64,000 bases of DNA from Mucidula mucida (GCA_015501055.1 JADNYV010000008.1:496001-560000); one strand, 5' to 3'. Counted from the stretch's first letter, positions 12,359-23,067 are shown. A program made the numbers and translations. The notes: generated from the letters alone by a model not told the origin.

Positions 12359-13989
12359 ATGCCCGATGTGCATTCCCTGTAAGCTGGCTGCTTGCGCTGA
12401 AGCGAAATCCCGCGGTACTAACCATGATTGACAGTACTATTAACTTTCTTCATGAGTACGCAACGTGTTCCCCGGATTCCCTTTGGCTTACAGCGTCATT
12501 CGTTGTAGACTCCAAGTTACTCTCAATTTGGCTTTCCGGTCCATAATACCAAGGCTAGAAGATCGCATACCGATAACGCTACATGTTGCACCGGTCATGC
12601 TGATGTCCTATATACCGTTTATGTTCATGGCCTACCTGGCTCGAAGGGAGGACACGTATCTGATACGTCTTCTACTCCTTCCGACTGTCATTACAACAAC
12701 ACTCTGGTCCTCATTTACACACTACTGGTCGGTGCCGATACTGAACGTCTATAATTGGGGACAATGTGCGTTCCTCATGTCGCGCGTCTCCGGGCCTCAC
12801 TGACTGTTTCGCGTATATATAGGCCTATCAGGCATTGCCATTGTTGGAAAGGCCATTCAGTACGCGTTCACACCAGAAGGAATGCTTAAAGTAGACGAGA
12901 TAAGGCCCGGTGTGGTTAAAGGCAAAGCTGTCCATCGAAACGGGATGGCTAATGGGTACGTTAAGGATGCACAGGATGATCGTCCATCTCCGAGCATTCT
13001 TGGCCCATGGTTCTGGGACATCATCGAACTCGCGCACTCTTTGCGTGGCCAGCGATTCAAGTTTGGCCGCGGCGTCCACATTCCGAAGCATGACAAGCCT
13101 CTCGAACGGGGTCTGTTCTTGAAGGCGACCTTGAGCTCTTTTGTTCGTAACTTCCTTCTTTTGGATATACTGGAAACTATTTTGAAGCTTTTCCCCGGGG
13201 TTGGTTCGATATCTGGCGGCTCCATGTTTTACTACAACCTGCCTCCGCTACAGCGTTATGCTGTATCGACCTGCATTCATATGCTTACTGGTTCGGCCCT
13301 TCTGGCTGGCTTCCGTATGGTATTCGAGCTTAGTGCTTTAATTGCTGTGGGCCTTTTTGAGGACTCGCCGGTTTTCTGGCCTCCAGTGCTTGACGATCCG
13401 TGGAGCGCTCGTAAGTATACCTGTGTCTTAAGTATCACGATTCCTCCACGTTGAAATGGTTACTTAGAATCCTTGCACGAGTTATGGGCCATACATTGGC
13501 ATCAGTTCCTGAGGCAGACTTTCTACGTCTATGGAGGATACCTCGGTCGCAAGATCGCTGGTCATGCCGGTTTGGTGTTTGGTATGTTTATAGCTTCTGG
13601 CCTCTACCATGAAGCCGGGATGTACGGCATGGGCGGAGGCTGGCATTGGGCGCCTGTCGTCTTCTTCGCCTCACAAGGACCTCTACTATTCTTGGAGCGC
13701 ATGTGGAGGAAGGTCACCGGACGTCGAGTCGGCGGATGGCCTGGGCAACTCTGGGTATACTTTGTGATGTTCATTCTCGCTCAACCAATGAGTAAGCTGT
13801 CTATCGTTGTGTCTTCTTAGCGTTTCATTCATTTCTACTACTACAGTTGATTCTTGGCATCAGAGAGGACTTGGAGGTGGACTCGTGATTCCCCCCTTGT
13901 TCAGCCCAACGCGACATCTTCTTTCCAGGACTGGATATTTCACGAACAGCAATGATGGTTTATGTATGTCTTATATATTCAACAATTAA
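12359..13989 (+). CDS. Wax-synthase-like MBOAT acyltransferase (one-base frameshift near N-terminus)
   Basis: A membrane O-acyltransferase of the wax-synthase (MBOAT_2) type, which transfers acyl groups to alcohols or terpenoid hydroxyls. Segments seen: PVMLMSYIPFMFMAYLARRE, YLIRLLLLPTVITTTLW, VYNWGQGLSGIAIVGKAIQY, LERGLFLKATLSSFVRNFLL, the conserved block LHELWAIHWHQFLRQTFYVY, FGMFIASGLYHEAGMYGMGG (catalytic-type His in SGLYHE), and IDSWHQRGLGGG near the end. Exon 1 (12359-12378) is joined over an intron at 12379-12434 that has a good branch site (ctaac). Exon 2 opens in one frame (TINFLHEYA) and the conserved part continues in another. One extra base near 12540 would join them, so a single-base loss is likely. 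The last exon ends at 13989. Confidence 0.85.
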
Positions 13990-14237
13990 CTGTACGATAG
14001 CTATCGTATTTCTACGGCCTTATCGCCAATAATGTGTATATCTTGACAACGATACCGGAATGGTCGCATACTTCGTGCATGGACAGTCTGAGTCTGGGTT
14101 TACAGTTCTAGTTGTACGAAACTTTGGTGACGTAACACTTTACTACCCTACTCCATGTATCCGTCCTTCATAATATTAAACGTAGGCTTTGAGACTCTTG
14201 ACATAAACACAGGTCCTACCCTCTCGAATTCCCAACA

Positions 14238-15583
14238 ATGATGCCCGTCAATGTTGTCGAATACATGTGTCGCTCCCTCATGGGCGACACAGGCCAATTT
14301 CTTGCCCAAGCGTACCTGTGCGGAATGCCGAAATGGAGGGGCGAGGACATACCGGATCTCTCTGGTAAAGTAATCATCGTGACCGGAGGTCTTCAGGTAT
14401 CGGGAAGGATGTGATCAAGGTGTGTTCTGTCTTGTTGGACGCGTAAAGTAAAATTGAGCTATGATCAGGTTTTATTGCAGCACGACGCGAAAGTTTACTT
14501 GGCCGCGCGTAACCCAGCAAAATCTGCGCAGGTGATCATTGAGCTGGAGGAAGCAACGAAACGGCGCGCGATATTCCTCAATATGGACCTTGCAGACTTG
14601 CATTCAGTCAAGGCAGCAGCAGCAGAGTTTATTGCGTAGGACGATCACGCATTTCGGTTGTCGCGTGGTCCTGACAGTCTTATGTAGGAAAGAGACGAAG
14701 CTTCACTATCTCTTCATCAACGGGTGGGTTCAACACGTTTATGACGCGTCTTTCCTCAGTACGTTCAGTGGCGTTATGTTGACTCCGATCGAGGAGACCA
14801 CAGTCCAAGGATACGACCAACAGTTTGGGACCAATGTTCTGGGTCACTTCTATCTGACGAAACTCCTGCTACCAGTTCTTGAGGCGACGGCCGCGACTTC
14901 AAAGGAACCGGTGAGGATAGTCACGACCTCCTCCTCGGCGAGTTTGTTTGGACACAAATTTCGATTCGACTGGCTCAAGGACACTCCCGAAAGGCGGGAG
15001 GCACATATTGGACAGTTATATACTCAGAGCAAAATCGTACGTGAAATTTGCGGATTAATCGCATATGCAACTTGGTGACCTGAAAAACAGGGCAATGCTT
15101 TGGTGGCGATGGAATTGGCCTCGCGGTACGGGGACAAGGGTATCGTATCAAACTACTGCAACCCCGGTACGTGGCGATAGTTACTACGTGGTCCAATCTT
15201 AACAAGAATGCTAGGCAACTTGAGGCAAACAAACCTCGTTGCGCATGTCATTGGCTTTCTCAGGATCGTTTTGGTATGTATTTCGTAGTTTTTGTTCGCG
15301 TAACCTAAGATTTATGCAGTCGTTGCTTCTGATATACCCCTCCGAATGGGGCGCCTACACGCTTCTTTGGGCGGCCTTTGGCCATGGGAGCGAGAACACG
15401 AATGGGAAGGCAAGTGTTTTCATTCATGTATTTTTGGGCGCAACGCTTACAGGGCCATAGTATATCATTCCATGGGGAGGAGTTGGTAAACCAGGCCCTT
15501 GTCTTCGGAATCGTGAATTGGCTCCAAAGTTGTGGTCCTGGTTGGAGCAACAAGTCAAAGACTTCCAGCATTTGAATACATAG
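14238..15583 (+). CDS. Short-chain dehydrogenase/reductase (one-base frameshift in NAD(P) motif)
   Basis: A classical SDR, NAD(P)-dependent, close to fungal retinol-dehydrogenase/WW-oxidoreductase-like enzymes. It starts with MMPVNVVEYMCRSL at 14238. The Rossmann strand KVIIVTGG is followed by GIGKDVIK in another frame because one base is missing at 14391-14396, inside the TGxxxGIG dinucleotide-binding loop. Splicing then gives VLLQHDAKVYLAARNPAKSA, MDLADLHSVKAAAAEFIA, LHYLFINGGVMLTPIEET, FGTNVLGHFYLTKLLLPVLE, RIVTTSSSASL (catalytic Ser region), and YTQSK (catalytic YxxxK). The last intron (15410-15460) starts with GC (AAG|gcaagt) rather than GT, and the final exon ends at TAG 15581-15583. 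The substrate is unknown. The frameshift is either a sequencing error or recent inactivation, because everything else is intact. Confidence 0.85.
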
Positions 15584-15843
15584 CAAAGATGTATAATTTT
15601 ATGACTCGACGTCGAAACTGTGAGCATGAAGGGCGATCCACATTATCTTTACATCATGCAATGTGAGGCGCATCCCCCCCGACGAGGCGGACTATAGCTA
15701 CGAGATTGATACTAGGCCGCCGGGATGGAGCCCGTGCCCAACACATAGCGCCTTGCCGCATCAGACTCGGAGGCGCTCAGACATTCAGGAAATGATTATC
15801 CCATCATGTCCAACCTCCGGCTTCCTCGAACTCTAGAAGTCGT

Positions 15844-16732
15844 CTATATGTCTATAGTTCGTGAAGGTCTATGACTGTACTGCGTGACGTAGAAGCCAAC
15901 ATGATCTCCCTTCTTGGAAATCAAACCATCACGAGTGTTGCGAGGAATGTAAGGATATGTCTTTTTGCCTACACCAGGACCCTGAAAGCACTGAATGAGA
16001 AACATACTAATGACTGAGGAACCGATACTCACAAAATCTAGGACGAACGGCCGGCTTTGCGTGACTCCGTACACCCGCGAGCTCTCTAAGATGAGGTCGT
16101 AGACAGGAGACGAGTCGTTTCCGGGAGCATGAACGCTCCATCCTCGTCTCGGGGATCGGACATCCCAAAATGACACGACGCTATGCCGCGCAGAACCTGC
16201 TGCGATGTGGCTAGCAGTGCCGCCGCCGCTTGAAACCGAATATATAGGTTCACAGAGCAAGGGATCGGACATACTCAGAACGGGACAGAGAAATGACGGT
16301 GAGCCGGGCTCTGATTTACGGCGCAGGGAGTCGGACGCACGCAGGTCATGACAACGTACGTGGCCATCGTACCAGCCAGAGACTATAATCTGAGGCGAGG
16401 AACCCCACGGTGAAGCGAATGGAGCGCTGGAGAGACCGTATACACCCGAAGGCGTTGCAGTGTCCTTATTCTTATCCATGACCAGGACGCAAGAAGGAGT
16501 CGGTGATAATTGTTGTTCGGTGATGGAATGGATGGCAAGGGGCATTGTTGATGACATCCCAAAGGCGGCAAAAGGTGTCGATGCTTTGAGAGACAACATC
16601 GAAACCCAACTGCGCGCTTGGAGGTAAATTTCCGAAGACTGGGATGAAGCTCTGTTTGTCAAAGCAGCGTGACCAGACGATGCCAGAGATAATAAAATCT
16701 GGTCGTCAGTTTTTAGACTTTCGACCAGACAG
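15844..16732 (-). pseudogene. F-box/WD40 protein, 3' part (interrupted by retrotransposon)
   Basis: This is the C-terminal half of the gene whose N-terminal half lies at 23068-23732. The frame reads CLVESLKTDDQILLSLASSG at the element junction and continues through WD-repeat-like blocks (IIVSGWYDGHVRCHDLRASD and SARHSVVSFWDVRSPRRGW) to the stop at 15844. A 51-bp intron with donor GTGAGT lies near 15983-16033. WD repeats in F-box proteins usually recruit substrates to an SCF ubiquitin ligase. The reading frame of this half is intact, which fits a very recent interruption. Without splicing out the element this half cannot be made as part of the normal protein. Confidence 0.8.
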
Positions 16733-16962
16733 TTGCTAGCTTGGACTACGTGAGGCACGAACAAGTCTAAGCAATAGATAAGTAAGTCAATCAAGTGAGA
16801 GAACGCAGAGCCGGCAAGTGCCTAACCGGTACAGTCGGTCCGACACGTTGGGGAATCATGTAAGCACTGTCGGCGTTGGGCGCGCTTTGCTCTTTTGCTT
16901 TTGCGCGTCCATCTGCGTATCCTCAACGCGTTTTCCTCCGCATTTTCAGTGGAATTTTCGAA
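16733..16962 (+). repeat. Split direct repeat A1 (left end of Ngaro-like element)
   Basis: Begins ttgctagcttggactacgtg and ends ggaattttcgaa. It is identical to A2 at 22499-22728. The gag-like ATG follows 15 bp after its end, so the repeat probably carries the element promoter. Confidence 0.95.
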
Positions 16963-16976
16963 CTTTACCTCTCGGC

Positions 16977-18440
16977 ATGGCTTACCAGCTTCCTCTGCCC
17001 ACTGGGGTGGTTCCTTCGGGTTTCTTTCCCCGTCATCCGAGGCTCCCCAACGCCAATGCTTTTCCGCCGTTGCCAGCGGATTTCGACTATGATTTCTTTT
17101 GCAAGCTTCCTGATTCTGTCGAAAATTTTTTCATCCCTGTTTCCCATAGGCATCGTTTGAATGTGGCAGCGGAGGCGCACAATCTGGCCTCCATTGCGGA
17201 CACCAGGCTCTGCCAGATGGATGCTGGGGCCGACCCGGCTCTCGACGTCGGCCTACCTCTCAAGCCGTACTTCTCGTACACCGAGGAGGAATTGGAGGAG
17301 CTTGTTCGCTCCGACGACATGGTAAGAGAGTCGGGTCCGATTCCGCTGTTTGTGCGCAGGGAGATTGATGAGGAACGCGCACAATTGAAGGAGGTGGAGA
17401 AGAAGGAGAAAGAGCTCAGGAAGAAAAGGGAGAAGGAGGGCATTCCCATTGACAACTCGTGGGCGCCGCCCTCGTCCATCATATACGATAAGTTCGGGAA
17501 CGCGAAGACACCCATCCCCGAATCCTACTTACAGTCTTTTCGTGCAGGTCAGATTCCTGACATTCATTTTTGGACGGACGACAAGCTTGATTCAATCTTC
17601 TCCGACCCGCGCCTTTTGGTCACCAAGGATATTACTCCGATGCGGTCGGTCGCTGAGCCCGACCCGAGAAAGGTGACTATTGTCAATCTGGTCGAGATGG
17701 CAAAGATTTGGGGTAAGGACTCCGACTGGTCCTGCGTTACAGCGGCGGGCTACAAGCAGGCTCTGGAGAATATGTTGACCGCCGTTCGGCGCGTGTCAAA
17801 GGTTGGCGCGAGCGGTTTCTCTTTTGCCAAGGAATTGGAGGCGCACATTGAGTATGTTTTCTCTCTGACCAGCTTTGAGCACTCGTATCCATACTGGTAT
17901 GCTTGGGAGCGCGAGAACCGGAACAAGATCCTGGTTCGAGCGATGCGCTTTGATCTGATGGACTGGAAGATTGGTGTGGCGGGTGCGTTGGACAGGTTTC
18001 GTGCGGATAAGGCGGCGGGGTCGTTGATCTCGTCGACGAAGCGCCCTGCTTCCCCATCATCTTCTGCGGACACGCGCTTGGCCAAGGTACCGCGCACGTC
18101 TGCGCCGGCTTCACGTCCTGGTGCTCCTTCGGATGCTTTTCGCGCGCGCCTCCCACCCGTTTGTATCATCTGTGGCGGCAACCACCTCAATAAGGATCAC
18201 CCGCCGGCCATCACTTCCTTTCCGGACGGCTCTCCATTCTTCATCGAAAACCGAGACGGTTCTCTCTACACCGCCAGGGCATTTCGCGGAGCCATCAAGA
18301 ACGTCTGTCTTTTCTTCAACCTTCCCTCTGGATGTTCCAAGATCCACCAGTGTGATGTCATCCACGTCTGCAGCCTCTGCGGAGGCAACCACAACGCTGG
18401 CACCAGAGACCCTGCGTGTCCGCGCACCCCACGCACCTAG
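16977..18440 (+). CDS. Gag-like ORF1 of Ngaro-like element
   Basis: First ATG after A1, giving about 487 residues that begin MAYQLPLPTGVVPSGF. The frame is also open upstream to 16818 but without an ATG. There is a charged helical region (KEVEKKEKELRKKREK) near 17390-17440. The C-terminal cysteine/histidine array comprises CIICGGNHLNKDH, then a CCCH-like finger C-X8-C-X5-C-X3-H (from NVCLFFNLPSGC to CDVIH), and CSLCGGNHNAG...C. Such fingers in gag-like proteins bind the element RNA. The frame is intact and its 3' end overlaps the next ORF. Confidence 0.85.
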   Translation: MAYQLPLPTGVVPSGFFPRHPRLPNANAFPPLPADFDYDFFCKLPDSVENFFIPVSHRHRLNVAAEAHNLASIADTRLCQMDAGADPALDVGLPLKPYFSYTEEELEELVRSDDMVRESGPIPLFVRREIDEERAQLKEVEKKEKELRKKREKEGIPIDNSWAPPSSIIYDKFGNAKTPIPESYLQSFRAGQIPDIHFWTDDKLDSIFSDPRLLVTKDITPMRSVAEPDPRKVTIVNLVEMAKIWGKDSDWSCVTAAGYKQALENMLTAVRRVSKVGASGFSFAKELEAHIEYVFSLTSFEHSYPYWYAWERENRNKILVRAMRFDLMDWKIGVAGALDRFRADKAAGSLISSTKRPASPSSSADTRLAKVPRTSAPASRPGAPSDAFRARLPPVCIICGGNHLNKDHPPAITSFPDGSPFFIENRDGSLYTARAFRGAIKNVCLFFNLPSGCSKIHQCDVIHVCSLCGGNHNAGTRDPACPRTPRT

Positions 18441-20400
18441 CACGGGAGGTGCGTCCTCCGGCCCACAAACTATACACACTGCTATCGAGGATGCTTTCGC
18501 CTCTGCTTCACCTTCCGCTGCTCGCTCGTCCGGTCTAATATACTCGAACATCTCAGAATCTATTGTTCATCGCTCGCCACTGCCTGACTCTCTCCCGGAA
18601 GACTCTTTCATTTATAATGCGGTTGTCACTCCTTACAACGCGGATGCTTTTGAACGCGCGTTGGAGGATCACGGCATTCAACACGAATTTCCTGACCTTG
18701 TCGAAAATCTGAAGAATGGTTTCCCTATTGCTCGTCTCCCTGCTCTCGTATCTACTATCATCATCCCTAACCACCCGTCGGTTGACCAGCACCCAGAGGC
18801 TGTGCGCGCATACATTCAGACGGAACTCGACACTGGTCGTATGTCGGGTCCGTATACTCGTGAGGAGGCGGAACGGATTCTTTGGGGGCCGTTCTATGCC
18901 TCACCGCTCATTGTCGCGGAACAGGATCGTGGACCTGATCTGCCGCCCAAGCTCAGAGTATGCCGCAATCTCTCTAAGGGCGACAAGTTCTCGGGCGCTG
19001 GCTCGGTGAACAGCTTTGTCGAGAAGGAGCTCTTTCCCACTCATTTTGATATGGCGCAGAATGTTGAAGACGTGGTGAGTCTGATTTCTCTACCGCCGTT
19101 GGGCATATGTTTGGCGCCCATGGGGCTGCGTTGTACCATGGGTCGCGCTTTTTCGCTCATGGAGCGCGCCCATTTCGGGTTTTGTTGTGTTTCATGTCGC
19201 TAATCTGGTTGCCAGATTGCGTCGGCGTCCGATGGAATTCAGGCTTGTCAGTTTGACATTGAATCCTTTCATCGGACTTGTCCCGTTCACCCTGACCACA
19301 AACCCTATCTTGTCGTCGAATTTGAAGGTTTCTTCTACATCGATCACGTTCACCCATTTGGACTCGCCACCGCCAGCAGCAACTCAGGTCAGATCGCTAA
19401 TGCCGCCGTTCGTGTCTGGAATATTATTTGGACGCCCGACGGTCTCGTTCTGAAATATGAGGATGATATGATTAACATTCGCTTTCTTATTCCTTTCTCT
19501 CTTGCTCACGACAGCACCTATCGCTACTCTCGAGACGAATCCATGGCGCTGATTGCTGACTTTCGCATTCCATGGCATCCAACGAAGACGGGCAAGGATT
19601 TCGTTGAGGAGATTGTCTTCATTGGCTTCCACTGGGATCTTCGGCGGCGCCGAGTCTCACTTCCGCGGGAGAAGCGCCTAAAGTTTCTGAGGCGCGTTCG
19701 GGATTTTATAGCGCACAAGACGGTTACACTCCTGCAGGTCCAGGAGATTCATGGCTCGCTCTTCCACGTGACGTTCGTTTATCGGGATGGTTCTTCTCGG
19801 TTGCCGGCAATTTCCAGGTTCATCGCGGTTTTCAAGTCGGAGCATGCGGTGCTGCACATCCCATGCCCCGTCAAAGATGTTCTGATTTGGTGGGAACAGC
19901 GACTCTCAGACCCTCTTGTCTTTCGCCGGCTCGAACCTCTTCCGCCACTAGAAGATCTCCACATCTATGTAGACGCCTCGACATCGTGGGGTATAGGGAT
20001 TGTCATTGGACGGCAATGGTATGCTTTCCGACTTACCGACACTTGGAAGATGCCGGGCAGGAGCATTGGCTGGTTGGAGACCGTGGCTCTGGAGATACTC
20101 GCCTACTTCTTGGCGCAACTTGGTTTTAGGAATCAACGCCTGCTGGTGCACTCGGACAATAACGGGGCCATCGGCGCTCATGCAAAGGGTCGCAGTCTCA
20201 ACGCCGAGATGAATCTCAGTGTCCGGCGCACATACGAGGTTCTCGCAGAACACGGTATTACACCGTCGTTTATTTATGTGGCGTCAGCGGACAACCCGGC
20301 GGATTCTGTTTCACGGGGCATTTTTCCTTCGGACATGCGTCTTACTCGTTCGTTTGAGCTCCCCATTGAGCTCTCGAGTGTTCTAATGGATGCGTGGTGA
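18133..20400 (+). CDS. Reverse transcriptase-RNase H ORF2 of Ngaro-like element
   Basis: The RT frame is open from 18121, overlapping gag in another frame. Its first ATG is 18133, though a later one (18355) is possible. An apparent 141-bp intron (GTGAGT at 19075, acceptor ttgccag ending at 19215) joins AQNVEDV to IASASDGIQACQFDIESFHR. RT landmarks are QFDIESFHRTCPV, FYIDHVHPFG and the catalytic KYEDDM (YxDD). The RNase H domain shows IYVDASTSWGIGIVI (D), LETVALEIL (E), LLVHSDNNGAIGAHA (D) and SADNPADSVSRG (D). The frame is complete to TGA at 20400. The intron call rests on frame restoration; readthrough would end at 19203. Confidence 0.85.
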
Positions 20401-20659
20401 GTTAACGTTGTATATTTTGGCGGGGTCGGCACTGATGGTTCTCTTAGAACGAGTGAGGGTTGTAAATTTTTATATGCTTGCCTGTTATGTGTGTATGCTC
20501 GCTCGTAATAGTATTGTGCTCATTTATGTTCACCGGTGCTGTCCAATGTCATATTTTCTGTTCAAATGTGTATGCCTCAAGAATGTTTGGGTTAGGGTTT
20601 ACGTGTGTGACCGTTTCGCAAGGCTGAGACATTCGCGTCTTTTGCTCCCGCCCACGATT

Positions 20660-22085
20660 ATGTCGCATCCGAACAGATCTCTGTTCATCTCATCAGGCCC
20701 GCGTCCCGCTCCTATGGCAAGATCATCGTTTGTCGTCCGGCGTTCACGCGAGGTTCAAGTCGCCGGATCTCCTTTCCCGCCAGCTGCCAGAGTCCAAGCG
20801 CGCGCGCTGCCGCCAGCACAGGCATTGATCTTCCCAACTCCCTCCTCCATCTTTCCTACTGCAGACATGGAGGACACTTTGCGGGACGTTCGTCTGGCTG
20901 CTTCGTGGCTATACCGCCCACCAAGGCGCGCAGGCCGCGGGAGGTTGACAGATATGATCCAAGTCCATTTCGCCCACCTGTCTCTGCAAATCGTCGACCA
21001 TTTATGTGGACGACACCATACTCGCGGTTAGCAATGGAAGAGTGCGATGCGGTTATCTCGCCGGCACTTCAAGCATTGATTTTCTCCAAGTTGGCAGGAT
21101 CTCTGGTCCCGGAATCGCTCAGCTCATACAGTGCCGGCTTGTTGCGATATACACAATTTTGCGACTTGCATGGTATTCCAGAATCGTTGGTATGCCTGCT
21201 CCGGTTCCTCTTCTGGCAGCGTTCATCGCGTCCGCGTCTGGTACGCGTTCACATGCATGCCTCAAGAACTGGCTTAGCGGTCTGGCTTTTTGGCACAAGC
21301 TCAATCTGGCGCCTTGGTATGGCAAGGAAGACTGGGTTCCTCTGGTCCTGAGGACAGCCTTGAAGGAGGGTGTCAAGTTCAAGCGTCCTCCTCGTGGTCC
21401 GGTGACTTTGGTTCATCTGCGGGCGCTGAGAAAAGCCGTCAAACTGGATGATCCGGAGGGCGCGGCTATATGGGCTACTGCGATGGCGGTCTTTTGGGGC
21501 TGCAGACGCTTGGGTGAGGTGACCGTTCCTTCTGAAAAGAGGATTGACCGTCTTCGACACGTCTCACGCGGATGCACTATACTGCGCTCACGGCAAGCAG
21601 GTCGGGCTGTTTTGGTCATTGATCTTCCCTGGACAAAGTCGACGGGCGTCAATGGCGGGAAATGTATTCTCACCCAGACAGGCGATGACTTGTGCCCAGT
21701 TGCGGCAATAGACAATCATCTTAGGGTGAATCACTCTGCACCTGTGTCATCAATGCTTTTCGCATACAGATCGGGTCATTCGTGGAAGTCGATGACCAGG
21801 CCATTCTTTCTGACGTTTACTACGCGAGTCTATCGTGACGCGAGGCTGGAGCATGTCTTTGGCCATAGCTATCGCATTGGATGCACAGTTCAACTTCTGT
21901 CAGACGGTGTCGCTCCGGAGATGGTTATGAAACTGGGTGGTTGGACCTCGATGTGTTTCTTGATTTACTGGAGGCGTTTGGAACAGATTATTCCAGCCGC
22001 TCTGTCGCGGGCATGGGATGCCAAGATAAAGGCTTTTGCAAAAGCTAATGGTTTGAAGGAGGACATAGATGAAGTGGAATTTTGA
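20660..22085 (+). CDS. Tyrosine recombinase ORF3 of Ngaro-like element (two frame changes)
   Basis: The C-terminal catalytic domain is clear: GCRRLGEVTVPS (catalytic Arg), then HSYRIGCTVQLLSDGV (HxxR), MKLGGWTS and FLIYWRR (nucleophilic Tyr). This domain integrates the circular DNA intermediate. The N-terminal part is spread over three frames: MSHPNRSLFISSG from 20660, ALIFSKLAGSLVPESLSSYS around 21070-21120, then MPAPVPLLAAFIASASG from about 21193 to the stop at 22085. The second switch, at 21187-21193, has no plausible intron that keeps the conserved residues, so one base seems to be missing. The first switch (about 20880-20960) could be an intron or a second lost base. As read here the protein would be truncated. 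Confidence 0.8.
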
Positions 22086-22201
22086 TGGTTTTTGTACTCT
22101 TATGAAATAGTAGTCTCCTTCACAGTGCTCCGTGTGGGTTTCCGGACATGGGTTCTCATCCGGAAGCGAGCTTATTGCTCTTAGGAGCTCTGCTCCGGGG
22201 T

Positions 22202-22499
22202 GGTTGATCCGGTTTCGTACCCTGGCTTTCAGTACGGTCTCGGGTTGGCCTTGCGTCTGTGTTGGGTGTCTCGGGAAAGGTTCCTTTGGGTCACGTGACC
22301 GTCCTGACGGTGGCAGTGCCCTTTCCCGTTCCCGTCTGGACAGGCGGTTTCCACCAGCACATCCGCACCCCTCACTCAACCTATTCATCTTAATGAGGCC
22401 TATCTCATTCACGCATCTCTGAAGATTGTGTCTCTCAGATTGGATTCAAGCTGAATCCCATTTCCGTGTCCACAAGGACGGAAACATTGACTAACTTAT
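22202..22499 (+). repeat. Split direct repeat B1
   Basis: Begins ggttgatccggtttcgtacc and ends gactaacttat. Identical over 298 bp to B2 at 22770-23067. It abuts A2, forming a B1-A2 junction that mimics the joined ends of a circular intermediate. Confidence 0.95.
22289..22300. repeat. 12-bp perfect palindrome in B1 (copy in B2 at 22857-22868)
   Basis: The sequence ggtcacgtgacc is its own reverse complement and is followed at once by a short ccgtc/gacgg inverted pair. It contains a CACGTG E-box core, so protein binding or a structural role in replication of the element are both possible. Confidence 0.6.
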
Positions 22500-22728
22500 T
22501 GCTAGCTTGGACTACGTGAGGCACGAACAAGTCTAAGCAATAGATAAGTAAGTCAATCAAGTGAGAGAACGCAGAGCCGGCAAGTGCCTAACCGGTACAG
22601 TCGGTCCGACACGTTGGGGAATCATGTAAGCACTGTCGGCGTTGGGCGCGCTTTGCTCTTTTGCTTTTGCGCGTCCATCTGCGTATCCTCAACGCGTTTT
22701 CCTCCGCATTTTCAGTGGAATTTTCGAA
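22499..22728 (+). repeat. Split direct repeat A2
   Basis: Perfect copy of A1. It shares its first T with the last T of B1. After it comes a 41-bp spacer found only once in the element (22729-22769). Confidence 0.95.
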
Positions 22729-22769
22729 TTCCCACCCGCCACTTCCCTATGAGTTGTCCGCCTACGCGG

Positions 22770-23067
22770 GGTTGATCCGGTTTCGTACCCTGGCTTTCAG
22801 TACGGTCTCGGGTTGGCCTTGCGTCTGTGTTGGGTGTCTCGGGAAAGGTTCCTTTGGGTCACGTGACCGTCCTGACGGTGGCAGTGCCCTTTCCCGTTCC
22901 CGTCTGGACAGGCGGTTTCCACCAGCACATCCGCACCCCTCACTCAACCTATTCATCTTAATGAGGCCTATCTCATTCACGCATCTCTGAAGATTGTGTC
23001 TCTCAGATTGGATTCAAGCTGAATCCCATTTCCGTGTCCACAAGGACGGAAACATTGACTAACTTAT
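22770..23067 (+). repeat. Split direct repeat B2 (right end of element)
   Basis: Perfect copy of B1. Its last T (23067) may belong to either the element or the host target. Near its end lie two inverted pairs, ggattc/gaatcc and ttccg...cggaa, that could fold as hairpins in the RNA 3' end. Confidence 0.95.

Larger units (their letters stand above)
16733..23067 (+). mobile_element. Ngaro-like tyrosine-recombinase (DIRS-order) LTR-less retrotransposon
   Basis: A full-length element of about 6.33 kb. The order is A1 repeat (16733-16962), gag-like ORF with CCCH/zinc-knuckle motifs, reverse transcriptase plus RNase H, tyrosine recombinase, then B1 (22202-22499), A2 (22499-22728), a 41-bp spacer and B2 (22770-23067). 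Split direct repeats A1...B1A2...B2 are the hallmark of Ngaro/PAT-type YR retrotransposons. DIRS1-type inverted terminal repeats and the methyltransferase ORF are absent. A1 and A2 are identical over 230 bp, and B1 and B2 over 298 bp. It interrupts a coding exon of an F-box/WD40 gene, which lies on the opposite strand. No target duplication longer than one T is seen, as expected for YR integration. It was probably active very recently. Confidence 0.95.

Noticed and set aside
17087..18551. Minus-strand open frames of up to 146 codons inside the element
   Set aside because: They are shadows of the gag-like and RT frames and contain no domain.
21190..21264. Intron from GTATGC to CTCAAG in the recombinase ORF
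   Set aside because: It would keep the frame but remove residues (PLLAAFIASASG) that are conserved in related recombinases, so a lost base is the better reading.
22762..22980. Separate small gene in the B repeats (frames at 22132-22422 and 22661-22990)
   Set aside because: The same translation occurs in both repeat copies and is explained by the non-coding repeat.
16733..23067. DIRS1-type inverted terminal repeats and internal complementary region
   Set aside because: The repeats are direct, not inverted, and have the B1A2 order of Ngaro elements.
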